Under the pieces are notes generated by a model. The model searched no databases. It had not been told where the DNA came from and saw only the letters and a list, made by a program, of their open reading frames with translations. The position numbers were made by a program, and so were the translations under genes. DNA of 64,000 bases from Nectonema munidae (taxonomy: Eukaryota > Nematomorpha > Nectonematoida > Nectonematidae): the NCBI GenBank assembly GCA_030549495.1, contig JAUIRK010000131.1, positions 1-64,000 of the forward strand, given 5' to 3'. Of this stretch, positions 1 to 13,300 are shown piece after piece. The number at the start of each line of letters is the position of its first letter. Positions within the stretch are counted from its first letter, which is position 1.

Positions 1-446
1 AAATCAAAAAATATCAAACTTTCTGTTCATATTTTGCTACCTCATACGATGTTAAAAAAGTTATTACCTATACTTTGCAATTTGCACGATTTTAAATATT
101 ATATTTGTCGAATAATCAAAGAATCGAAAAATGTTCAAATCAAAAAATATTTATTCTTTTTAAATATATCGTTGGCTCCCCTTACTTTTAGTTACGTATG
201 TGCATAATTTGATAAAAATTAATTATTAAAGACTAGGTTTATCTTTCAATTTTAAAAGTAAGGGGAGCCAACGATATATTTAAAAAGAATAAATATTTTT
301 TGATTTGAACATTTTTCGATTCTTTGATTATTCGACAAATATAATATTTGAAATCGTGCAAATTGCAAAGTATAGGTAATAACTTTTGTAACATCGTATG
401 AGGTAGCAAAATATGAACAGAAAGTTTGATATTTTTTGATTTTTTA
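1..446. repeat. Large inverted repeat (arms ~190 bp, loop ~62 bp)
   Basis: Bases 1-192 read as the near-perfect reverse complement of 255-446. The innermost arm sequence is gttggctccccttactttta at 171-190 against its complement. The left arm may extend beyond the window. Small differences (gttaaaaaag against cttttgtaac) show some age. It may be the end of a foldback element or an inverted duplication inside the SF3B1 intron. Confidence 0.85.
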
Positions 447-630
447 AAGAATATTTTTCGATTCTTTGATTACAGAATTTTATTTTGATTATTTGACAAA
501 TATAATATTTAAAATCGTGCAAATTGCAAAGTATAGGTAATAACTTTTGTAACATCGTATGAGGTAGCAAAATATGAACAGAAAGTTTGATATTTTTTTA
601 TTTTTTAAAAAATATTTTTCGATTCTTTGA
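330..630 (+). repeat. Tandem duplication of the inverted-repeat arm
   Basis: The stretch at about 330-440 (attatt.gacaaatataatattt through gaacagaaagtttgatatt) recurs as a direct copy at about 486-596, roughly 155 bp on. It runs into a degenerate third start near 600. Confidence 0.8.
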
Positions 631-639
631 TATGAATTA

Positions 640-948
640 TCGCGGTATACAGGTTGGAGATGAACCATCGTAGTATACAGGTATAATGTATATAGGTAAT
701 AACTTATGTAGCATCGTCTCCCCGAATGAGGTATATCAAATCTTACATCTAGCAGAATGTGAACAGAAAGTTGAACATTGTCTCCCTAGTTATTTGTACA
801 TGGAATAGAAACCATCGTAGTATACAGGTTGAAGATGAATCATCGTAGTATACAGGTTAGAGATGAATCATCGTAGTATACAGGTTAGAGATAAATCATT
901 GTAGTATATAGTTTGGAGATGAATCATAGTAGAATACAGGTTGGAGAT
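640..948 (+). repeat. Degenerate ~28-bp tandem repeat
   Basis: At least six copies of a unit close to atcgtagtatacaggttgga with a gatgaa spacer. Some are separated by unrelated bases near 700-800. No coding potential seen. Confidence 0.75.
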
Positions 949-972
949 ATATATATATATATATATATATAT
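948..972 (+). repeat. AT microsatellite
   Basis: Uninterrupted (AT)n run just upstream of the first SF3B1 exon in the window. Confidence 0.9.
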
Positions 973-1165
973 GCTCTGATATGGTAACTTTCTATCTTGC
1001 TCTGCTCTTTAGTTTTTTTCAACAGTTAGCTTGAAGACGAGCATTCTTCCTGCTTCACGTGTCTCTTAGAAAAGTTTCAATAGGAGTTGGATTTATCTTA
1101 TTTGTTCATTCATATTTTTTCTTGATATCACTTTTTTCCTCTAAGTGTATTACACTTTTCAACAG

Positions 1166-1311
1166 GATTGGTTGATGAGCAGCAAAAAGTTAGAACAATC
1201 ACGGCCCTTGCTCTTGCTGGTCTAGCTGAAAGTTCCACACCATATGGCATTGAGTCATTTGATAGTATCCTGAAGCCTTTGTGGAAAGGCATTAAGACAC
1301 ACAGAGGAAAA
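1166..1311 (+). CDS. SF3B1: SF3B1 exon, residues ~693-741
   Basis: Starts after ttcaacag and ends before gtaagt. Encodes the HEAT helix with DEQQKVRT (the Lys is K700, the commonest cancer hot spot in human SF3B1) and ends at HRGK (K741). Enters in phase 2, leaves in phase 0. Confidence 0.93.
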
Positions 1312-4300
1312 GTAAGTAACCCTTTTTTTATCTATTATATGTTGTAGTTAGGGGTATCCTGAAAATGGGGGGGGGGGGGTGGTAACTTTTTTTATAATTA
1401 TCAAAATTTATTATAGAAGAATTGTCGCCCAATGAATACAGTTCACTGTAATTTCATCGTGGTAATTTCATCGCAATACATCGTCGGTATTTTCATCGTA
1501 CAGTAATTACATCGTCATACTAATTTTATGCTTGACGCTTAATGTTTTTTTGTAAATATCCCTTTATAATTTTTTTAAGTTTATTACGAACTTTTGCAAA
1601 TGTTCTTAATAACATAAAAAAACTAATTTAAATATAAGGTTTTCATATTATCAGGCTATTATAATGATAAAATAAAACAATATCTCTTTCTGACTTAAAT
1701 AGCATTGAAATATGTTTAAATTTCTTAATATTTAAGGAAAGTTAAAAAAAAGTATCTAATTTAATTAAAAAAAATAATTTACTAATTTATTACAAATTGG
1801 GAAAATAGAAACAATTAAAAAAATAAGTTATGAGCATCATTTAGGTCACGATTTTCAAAATCATTGACAATGATTGATGCCGTATTCTTTCTGCAGTTTC
1901 TTTATATTTTCTTTTACGCCTTGGAATGTTTGAGCCTGCTATATACTGCTCCATTATAACATCATTTCTTGCTTGTTCATTTTTCAAAATATCTAAAAAA
2001 AATTCCATCTTATGGGATGAGAACAACCAAACAGTTGGCTAAACGATCGATGCCATCTTTCACAAGTATTATTTGTTTTACAACCACCTTGTTTGGCGGA
2101 ATCATAACAATTCCATAAGTTTTGTTTAAAACGAGGAGCTCGACGTACTAAACGACGATTTGGGCGTCCAATCCAGGTGTCCTCAAAGTAATCTATAATA
2201 GGCTGTATTTCTTCAGGAAAATGAGAATTATCAATTAAATATTTAAAAGCTGATTACACCTGTAACGGGAACGAATGCAATAGCTATAAGCATGCGCATT
2301 TTTAACGCAAATTCAACATCGCTTTCATACAAATGCTGAAAACCATTTGACTGAATACTTCTAAATATACATTGAGAAAAATGAAAGAAGCAACCTTTTT
2401 GTTCCGAATTTGGAAAAAGTGCTTTAAATGTTGATGCAGTTTCAAAATCAGTCATAATTGTACGAGGTGATAAATAAAACTCTAAGTCCTTTAATTTTGA
2501 AAGAAGCGTCTTGTAGCTTTGTTCGGTTTTTTGCCATTAGAGCATAAATAAGGGAAAAACATAACCGTTCATGATATCATGAATTGTGTATATTTGTGTG
2601 AATAACGTAGGTACAATTTTGAAAGTAGAAAATATAATTATTCGTTCAGAACCATCTTTGCTGTCAAAAAGAAGGAAAGGCTGGCTCATTTGAATTTGTT
2701 TTACTGCAATCATCAGGTACGTTCAAGTGTAGTAAGCTGACTGGATTTGCATGCTGCTGTGCATTCACATTTCTCATATTTCTGATGTTTCTTTTCAAAT
2801 ATTGGGGTTTTGGTAATTTACCCGCAACTGCTATTGAAGTTCCCACGAATGCTTGGGTTTCGAGGACATGAGTGTTTTCTTGAGTCATAAGTGCTTTCTT
2901 TGTTGTTGCATTAAGCACTCTTGTTGCTTCAAATTGAGCAATTTCACCTGCGTGATTGTGTACTTCCAATCGTTTAATTATTGAATCTTTAGATGTGTGA
3001 ATTCTTGCACGACAATGCGCTCTATACACACTTCCAGAAAGTTATTTCACCACCTTCATTTTCTTTAACAAATTGACTTCCGTTATCAACAAGTCTTATG
3101 CTTAAAACAAACAAACTCCAGTGGCGTTTTAAGGCACAAAATATCAAAAAAGGTTTATAAAGTTTTATTATAAAAAAATATCCTATGAAAAGATATTTAT
3201 ATATACACAGAATTTGAGAAGAAGTAAAGAAAGTTAGAGACAATGACTAGACATTTTGAGGTATGAAGATACAAATAAATATGTAGTATACGTTAGTAAT
3301 TTTATAAAAATGTATGCATAATTATATACGCAAATTGTGGGATTATCTTGTGACACCGAAAGGAAGTAATGGTCAATCCATAAATCTCGCGATGTAATCA
3401 CTATACGATAAAAATACTTAACGATGAAAATACCAACGATGTATTGCATCACGATGAGTTTACTATAGGATGAAATTTCCACTATGAAGTTACTGGATAC
3501 CAATGAACACACCACCATTATTACCCGACATTATACTTGCACTGTAAGCTCTCACTCCCACAGCAACTGCACAGATTTTATGAAGTCAAATTACCTTGTT
3601 TGTAATTCTGATTGCATTAACCTTCTAGCTTAGTGGTGCCAACTATTCTAAGAAATCTTGATAAAAAAATCTAAAACATTAAATAAAACTAATATCTTAG
3701 GATAAAGATGCTATATATTTGATTTCTAGAATAAATGACTTGATTGTGTAAATTCGCCCCATCGCCCACTTCAAGTATGGGAGGGGGCAAAACTGATTTT
3801 AATGGGGCGGGGAATATAAGAAAGTGTATACATTTTATTTGAAAGGAGTTTCAGATCGACAAAATAAATCCCAGGGGGCCTAGCTCCCTTGCCCCCTTAT
3901 TGGCGGGCTTGGTTACAGTAATTAATAGGGATAATCATTTTAAGCTTTTATAGAAAATAAACAAGTCTAATAAATACTATAAAAAAAGATATATAATTTA
4001 GAAAATAGGAAATTATTGAGAGGGGGGGGGGGGTGAAAGGCAATTTCGCCCCCACCCTCCCCCGGATGTGTGCCCCCTGGTTGTAGTTTTTTCGTGGTTT
4101 ATTAATCATATCATTTTTAACAATATGCCCTTAATTTGTTTTTTTTGCTTTTCCGTTTTCCCTTCCTATACCTTAAAAAATAAAATCTTAAATTAAATTT
4201 TATTAAATTCTTCCTATTGATATTCATCTTCGCTTTCAGTGCCATTATGATTTTTTGATCAAGGCTATTTATATCATCTTTTTGAGTGTTGCTTTGAAAC

Positions 4301-7300
4301 TGTTAGTATCTATAAATTTGGCGATATAATGCCCTTTTGAAAACTTGACTGGAGAGAAGGGGATTTCGTAGAGACCTTTATGGAAAAATTAAAAAAATGA
4401 GATCATAGCTGGTATTGGCTAGATAAATTAACATTTTTTCCATTTTATCGATCAATGCACATGTGGTGATACATACCCAAGAATGATTAATACACTTCAA
4501 AAATTATACAGTTTCATTGATCCATCTTCAATGATCAATACAACTTCAATGTTCAAAACTCCTCCAATCATTCATAGTCCTCCTACTATTTCACCTTAAA
4601 TGCTCCCATATGTTTAGAGAAATTTAGTCTAGAATTAAATGAAAATAATTTATATTTTTTGTTTATGATTTTTGATAGTTATTTTCTCCATTATAGTATG
4701 TGTGTAAACTTTTTATATCTAACATTTAGCATTTCTAAATTACAAAATAATTTATAAAAAAAAAAGGATTAATATACCAATACTCCTTTGATTTTAGTGA
4801 TTGTGTTGACTTCGCAGACACAATTGATTCTAAGGAACAAAATTATGCGTGTTTAAATTCTTTTAAATTAAAAGTTCGTTTCTGAATGACCTTTGTGTAA
4901 CGGAAAATTTTATAAAAAATAAATGACCAAAGACTGTAGTACACAATAGCTTACAATATATTTTATCTTCATATTTCCTCATTTTCACACTCATGCGTGA
5001 ATAAATTGGCAAAATAAGAACACATCCTTCTCTTTGTATGACTACGTTCTCTCTGCATTTCAATTTATTTTTTTGTAAAAGGGGTTAGCGGCCTTCTTGA
5101 AAGCCATTGGCTACCTGATACCTCTGATGGACGCTGAATACGCCAACTATTATACACGAGAAGTGATGTTGATTCTCATAAGGGAGTTTCAATCTCCAGA
5201 TGAAGAAATGAAGAAAATTGTCTTAAAGGTAAGTTTTTCCTTTTTTTCCGCAAATACCTACATTTTAGAATTATATTATTTTAACGAATCCTTGATTAAA
5301 CCTTGTTTTTGTTTTTGAAACTCTGAATAATAAACGTTGATCAAGGAGTCTCAGAGTTGAACATTACTCCGAAATGTTTTCTCTCGATAATGCTAATCAA
5401 TTTATGTAGATTTTTATCTCTAATCACATTCTCTAGAAGATTTGTTTTAATTTTTTAACACATTTGATTGTTCACTATTTAAGGTTGTGAAACAATGCTG
5501 TGCAACGGATGGTGTGTCAGCTCAGTATATTAGAGATGAAATTTTGCCCTCTTTTTTCAGAAATTTTTGGCAACACAGGATGGCATTGGATAGACGAAAT
5601 TATAAACAACTAGTTGATACAACTGTTGAAATCGCTTCTAAAGTAGGAGCTCCTGAAATAATTGGTATTTTTTCTTATCTTTTCAAAATCTTAAACTAAC
5701 TTGCAATAATAATATAAAAGAGTTAAAAAAGTTAAGCAATAAATAAGAATTTCTTTGACCAAATAGTTTCATAAGTTCTATTCATCTTTCAAGTAAATAG
5801 AAAATTAGGAAGCATGTCAATTCCACCTCAATGTATAGTGATTTTAATATTGCATTGCGGTAGAATTGTCCTTGAACGGTGAGTTATATTCAAAAATCGA
5901 TAATCTGGTTGAAGAATATTATTCTCTAGTATTTTTAAAAAAAACATTTGAATAGTCAGAGGTTGGGAAGTTTATAAAATTTTGCAGCTCCTCTGCCCGC
6001 ATCTTTCTCTTTTCATCTGTGATATATTGATGACAGAATTTTCCTTTCCCTTGCTATTGGCTCGATATAAGTCAGCATTAGAAATTCTTATTTACTCCTG
6101 AGTCCTGTAAGACAGGCATGTCAAACTCGGAGTCCCATGAGGGCCAAAGGAGTGAGTTTGTGTTCTCATAAGGGCCGCACTCCTGCAATTATATTTAAAG
6201 TTGTTCAATAAAAATTATTGCAGAATATTTTACTTTTAACTTAGAAACATGTAATGGTTTGATTATATTCAAAAATGCAAGTACAAAGTCATGTATAGTT
6301 AAACAAAATAATTTAATTAAAAAATTAGCAAGGATATAAATCTGTTCTTCATTTTAATATAAAAAAAGTTTATAAGGCAACATACATGGCCCACATGTAT
6401 TTCAAATGAAATGCACATAAATTACAATAGTTCAAAATAAACATTTATTATTAATTATTAATTATTCAAATACTTTACATGTTCTTGTCCCGAGGCTTGA
6501 CACCTCTTGTTATTGACAATCTTTGCTATGTCTGGCTGAAATTTCTGTGCAGTGCGAACTTTTATAAGAGATGATAAGTGAAAATCAGTCAACCCAGTTC
6601 TCTAAGAAGTCTAAATCTACACTTATACATAAAATTATAATTAATAATACTGTAATCTGTGTGGGCCGCATGTTTGACATGGCTAGTGTAAGAGATAGAT
6701 GTGTATATATTGAATTGAGGATAAATAAAAATTTTTATTTAATTTTTTGATTCGAATAAATTTGTTTTATCCTAGAAGCGTAATTTATAGATAATATTAT
6801 TCATACGAATCTTAATCTATCGCTAATGCTCTTTTCCGACTATTCATATCGGAAGGTAGTCAGTCACAAATGGAGGGCTGATAGGTAGAGGCGTCGCCTA
6901 CGGATCCAAAGCCTTTGGGTTCGAACCCGGCGATGCCATCGACTTATCATAAAAAGTTCATCAGTGCAGATATGGAAATTTAAAACTTCCCTTGCATGAA
7001 ACACCCTGTCAAAAAAAAAGAAGGTAGTCAGTCACTAAGTCTGTCGGTAAAAGTATGCAACTTTTTCAATCTTATTGACAAATGAGTAGCTGATTGGATT
7101 GTTTCTCTTTTTGAAAAGTATTAAATATAAAAACAAGAATAATTTCAAGGCTTTTTTGCTTTTAAGGAATGTAAGGTTTGAGAAGTACTTCCTCTTTACA
7201 ACTCCAACCTAAGTTATCTCGATTGAGTGTTTTGATAGTGCGATGTCATAAATTGATTAATAGTTAGTTGAATGACCAATCTCCTAACTTATCATAAATT

Positions 7301-10300
7301 TTTCAAATTTAATTAACTAAATAAGTAATTAACTAACTAATGAAATGATTAAAAGGTATTGAACAAAATGAGTAGAATATTTCAATTAGAATAAAAGTAG
7401 TATTAAAATCGTAAAAGAAAACTTTTATTTTTTATGTCAAAAATACATGGTCAAATCTCTTGTAAAAGCACTTTTACTTTTTTGAGCACTTTTTATATTT
7501 TTCACGCAAGAAAAAATTATATGGGCAGTGACCCTCATCTCAAATAGAATTGCACCGCATTTCGGTTCGCAAGCCTCAGGTTGAGTATCTCCTGATATCT
7601 ATTCAATAAAAAGTTGTTTTTGAAGAAGTAATTAATTTTGACAGGAACTTCTGCTACACTATAATATACCTTGCCATTTTTATAGGAAGAGTAGTTGATG
7701 ATTTGAAAGATGAAAATGAAACATATCGCAAAATGGTGATGGAGACAATAGAAAAAATAATGACCAATATGGGATCCACAGATATCGATAGTCGCTTGGA
7801 AGAACAATTGATTGATGGAATTCTCTACGCTTTTCAAGAGCAGACGTCAGAAGTTAGTTTCTTTAGTGCGTATTTTGTCAGCATTCTGAGCTTTCGCTCT
7901 CTATTTAGGATGTTATAATGTTGGATGGGTTTGGTGCGGTTGTCAATAGTCTTGGAATTCGCGTTAAAGCTTACCTTCCCCAAATCTGCGGAACCATTTT
8001 GTGGAGACTGAACAATAAGTCAGCTAAAGTCAGACAGCAAGCTGCTGATTTGATTGCAAGAATCACTCTTGTGATGAAGTCCTGCCAAGAAGTATTTTCC
8101 ATTTTTGCTTTAAAGCACCCCTAATTTTCCAATTCTGACTAACATGTTTATAAAAAATCAATTTAATCATTTCAGCTATTTTTAATCTAAATTTATCGGC
8201 TAATTGAAGGAATATTATAGTTTGCTGCTTCCTTTTTCAAAATCTATATGATGTAATATTGTTTGTTTTTTTCCTCATCTTAAGTTAATATAACATAGTT
8301 GTATAGGGGTTGAAAGATTTAGATTCTCTCTTCCGTGTGGGGAGTCATAATGTTTATCCTTAAGAAATTAATATGGCGTAATATGTAACTAAGGGCCTTT
8401 GCATATTTCCTTTTCATCTAAGTTTAAATTAAAACAGATGATTTTAAACAGAAAATGCATTCTTTGCTCTAAGACTGTGTTTCTTCTTTTCAGGAGAAGT
8501 TGATGGGTCATTTGGGTCTTGTTCTCTACGAATACCTCGGTGAGGAGTATCCAGAAGTCCTTGGAAGCATCTTAGCCGCCCTAAAGAGTATTGTTAATGT
8601 CATAGGAATGACTAAAATGACGCCACCAATCAAAGATCTGCTGCCTAGATTGACACCCATCCTTAAAAACAGGTATCGTTTTTTTCTAAATTTTTTCTTT
8701 GTTTAATTTAGACAAGACTTTCACTCAACAGTTAAATTGTTGTCTTGTAAATTCAGTTTGTTTTTAAAGAGGAATTTAAATGATAATGTAAAAATATGTG
8801 TTTTTATTTATTTCTAAAGTAAATTCATTTTTGAATTATGTAAAAATGTCAAAATTTCGCTTGTTGACAATTTTAAATGAATGGATTCATGGATGAATGA
8901 ATTCAGCTGTGGGTCTAATAAATGCTTGAACTAAGTGTGAATAGTTTCTGTGGATATCAGTGTTTCATGCTCCAAGGCTGTAGTAAGCAGTTATAAACAT
9001 CAACATCTTTGCATGGTACTATTCGAAGTTACACAATAGCCATAAATTAAGTTTCACAAAGTTACCTATACATGCATGCAGTGGTCTATTCGCCCGATCG
9101 AGTTTAAAGTTATTCCTGAAGGTAAATGTAAGCAAAAATTGACAAAGTAATCTGGTCGCTAAGAAATCTTTTTAAAATAGTAAGTAGTGCGAGTATTTAC
9201 TTTTTTATATTTTTCTTATATATTTTTAAAGATAGATATAATAAAATAATAGAACCCTCGTTTGTTTCCTTTACATTTGTCATTGCATATACTTCTAGCT
9301 AGCTTAACTGAATATTACAGACATGTCAGTAGTCATATATATACATAATAAGATATTTAAATATATAACTTCATTTCTCTCGTCATGGAGCTTATATATG
9401 TATGAATTAGACCAAGAGTTTGTATTATATAAACATAAATATAAAAAAAGTAAAATATTTATGTATGTAAAAACTACACTGTTCAAATTTTAATAAATAA
9501 AAAGATATATAAATACGACTATATACAAATGAAATAAGAAACCAAACAGATGCGAAACATTTTCTCCATTTAAAAAATTGTTCCATTTGATAAAGACTCC
9601 TTAAAAGTATCAAAAGGGTTTCTTAATTTACCTATATTCGAGTTTTCCTATTGTGTTCTTAAATATAATATATGCGTATATGTATGCGTTTAAATGATAT
9701 AAAAATGGATGATGTATATATATATATATTGGGTATATGTAACTGGGATATGATAAAGACAGATCAAACGCTGTTGAATGAAAAGAGCATAAAAGGAACT
9801 CTTCAAACAAAAATGGCTGTCAAAATTAAGTGCATAAAAGTGTTTATTTACGAAGTTCATCGTATTAAGAATAATCTTATTGAAGAGGGAATTGAATCAA
9901 AACGGGGCAAGTAAAAAAGTTCAGAAGTGCGGGTATAATGCGAGCGTTTATCCGACATACACTGTGAAAGGCTCAGCTAATTGTTTACTGTAATTTGATC
10001 ATTATTTGACTATTATTTTGCATTTTAGTCAATTTATTTAAAGGGGGTAAATTACTCATAATTAATTATTATGTTCGGCAAGCGGAATCTTTATCCCTGT
10101 TTGGATTCGATTACTTTTTACTTCATATCTATTTCATCTGAAAAGAATTTACACATGTATCTAGTTAAATTAATTAATCTTTTGTTGAGTCTGTAGTAGG
10201 GTTTGAAATTTAGCAAAATTCCGGTAAATTCCTGAAGGAAATATATTTTACTGGTTTTAATGATTTTTTCAAAATAATAGCAACTTCCATTTTATCAATG

Positions 10301-13300
10301 TTCAATCTCAAATATCACATGTAACTAAAGAGTTATTGTGCATTACGTATTTATTTTACTATTCAATGATACAACTATTTCCAAATAACTTGTCAACGTT
10401 TAATATATTACATTTGATCAATAATAATTTTATCACAACATTGTGTAATACTTTAGAATTGATATAAAAATAGGGACTGATTATGAAAAATAAGATTTTA
10501 AGAACACATGAAGCGTCTAAAGTTTTTGGCAATGATCGCGAACGCATTTTTGATAAAAAAAAACATCCTGCAGAAGAAAAAGCTCATTCGCATTCCATGA
10601 ATTATTTGGAAAACTAAAGAGAACTATTGTCACGAATCTAATGTTTTATTTATTAATGATAAAAATTAAAATCATTTATTCGTATATTATTTTTATAATA
10701 AAATTAAAAATAGATTTAAAGTTTATTCGTTCCAAATTTTCTGATTTCCGGTGAAGCATTAAGTTTTTTAAATTTTCCTCTTCCTTCTTAGGCATGAAAA
10801 AGTTCAAGAAAACTGCATCGACTTAGTAGGGAGGATAGCTGATCGTGGCTCCGAGTTCGTATCTGCTCGAGAGTGGATGCGAATCTGCTTTGAACTACTG
10901 GAATTGCTGAAGGCGCACAAAAAAGGCATTAGAAGAGCCACCGTCAACACTTTTGGCTACATCGCTAAAGCAATCGGGTACGACTTTTTGCTCTCCTTCA
11001 CCGTCTAATTTTGGGATTCAAAGTAGAAATTCGGACCAAGGAATTCTTGCTTTCCATTTAAAATGATTCTAACCAATTTCAATTTTGGGATCTCAAAGAA
11101 TTAACTGTTACTAACTAACTAAGGAAAGTTACATAGATATAGATTAACTAATAAATAAACACAGTTCCACTTAATATAAAAAATTCCAAAGGGAAAGTGC
11201 CTGGAAGCCAAATAACCTGTTATCATTCTAAACATTTGTATATTCTAAAATGATTTTGAAAATAGCGTACACTATTTGACCACTTGAATATCGAAGTCTC
11301 ATATTTAGATTTTCCATAGCTCTAAAATACTTATACTTATACTCAAACAATATCTCTAAATGTATATATTTTTTAGCGACGTTGTTTGTTGCATTATGGC
11401 TCGATAAAGTAAATGCTTCAGAATAGTTTTGTGGCCACTGAAAAGTAACATCGTGGTTTTTAGGGTCAACAAATTGATCTGACTGTTGTTAACCTATTTA
11501 ATTGTTTAAAAACAAGAAAAGAAATCTAGACTTCTAAAATGGCTCATTAAAATCGATTGAATGGTATTAACAAAACCATTAATATTCGCAATTATAATTT
11601 AATCAATCATTTTAGGACATTATATTTTTTGAATATTGTCGCCTGCAAACTGACAATTCCAGCTGTATTTTGTTTCAGTTTGGCCAAATAATGTTCACTT
11701 CGATCATTTTCTAGGCCACATGATGTATTGGACACTCTTTTGAATAATCTAAAGGTACAGGAACGACAGAACCGTGTTTGCACAACAGTCGCTATCGCAA
11801 TCGTCGCAGAAACTTGCTCTCCATTCACTGTTTTACCAGGTAAATTTCAAGTTCCCCTCATTTTTCCCATAACCTTAAAAAATTTTGTGCACTTTACAAA
11901 GAAAAGTTAAATAGATGCTTTAGTCCCTGAAAAGCCTTAAAATCTTTGAAATATTGTTATAATTATTTTGTACTTTGTCGGAATAAACTATGAGAATGAA
12001 AAAATGATTTATCATTGTTTTAGTATTATTCATCCACTTAACCCATTAAGTTCCAATGTTCCCATTTGGGAACATAAGTAATTTCATCTTCGCCTGCTTT
12101 TTCAATGACTTTGAATATAAATCGTCTGCGTTTTTTTAAATATCGTCTGATTTCTATGGTACTTAATGGGTTAATATGATTGGTGATACACTGAGACTAT
12201 TCAAATCTTAGGTAGCCGAAAAACAAGTTTACTTATAACTATATATATAATATCTTTTTATCTTATTATGTATATGCTTGCATTTTAATTCTCTATTATT
12301 TTTCTGAATTTGATAATGCATGTCTCCTAAAACCGAAAATATTGGCAGGACTCTTTGCTTTATGATCGCGCAATTATATACTGATTGCATAGAAAAATGG
12401 ATGAAAACCTGACTTGACATAGTGTGCAAAACAATTAGTATGTTCCAACGAGCTAACTGAAAGATGTTCCTAGTTTAACCGTCTCATCGAAAAATTGATC
12501 AATTTTCTTTTTCAATCATTGCGCCTGAAAAGGTTAAATGTCAAGTACTATTTATCTTAGTATATGCTAAATCACAGGACCATTTAAAAGAAACAACAGT
12601 GTACTATTGATAGCACGATGTTTTCTTTATCAAAGTATGTCGGAATTGTATTTTCTTTGCAAAATGTCATGAATCAAGTGATGCATGCCTAAATTTTTGT
12701 TTGCATGCGAATACTCCGCATTCATTCTCTGCCTTTCTTGTTCTTTCAGCGCTGATGAATGAGTATCGCGTTCCAGAGCTAAATGTTCAGAATGGAGTGT
12801 TAAAGTCGCTAGCCTTTCTCTTCGAGTACATTGGGGAAATGAGTAAGGACTACGTCTACGCCGTTACGCCCCTGCTTGCCGATGCTCTTGCTGACAGGTA
12901 ATTTCCTTCTCATCTATTTCACTATCTCTCTCTCTAGGAGCACTCTAAACGAAAAAATAAAACTAATACTTTCTTTATTTTTAAACGTTTATTAATTTTC
13001 CTTTTCTATGAAGAAAACGAAATGTGTATTTTTCGAATTTTAAAGTTTGTTAATTTTGAAATCATGCAAAAAGTTCTCAATTTAACATTAACTAGTCGTG
13101 GGACGATACCAAACGTTTGGGCCATTCCAATTCCGATGTTGATTCTTAAAAAATATGTGATTGGGATGAGGATTCTTGATTTGAAACATTAAAAAAATAC
13201 TTTTTTCCTCTATTCAAAAACAACACTCACAGGCAGGCAACTATATACAATATAAAGTGACATTAATAAAAAGACGTATGCCAACTAAGTCTTGAAATTA

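Noticed and set aside
328-570. 80-codon minus-strand open frame
   Set aside because: Its two halves are the same peptide repeated because it spans the tandem-duplicated repeat arm.
640-948. CRISPR-like array of regularly spaced repeats
   Set aside because: Units are degenerate, nearly contiguous, lack unique spacers and lie in a eukaryotic intron.
6868-6945. Possible functional tRNA gene
   Set aside because: B box and part of an A box are good, but the acceptor and D arms do not pair and the segment is inside a SINE with a 16-bp target duplication.
7535-7837. 100-codon minus-strand open frame
   Set aside because: Antisense to an SF3B1 exon and its acceptor.
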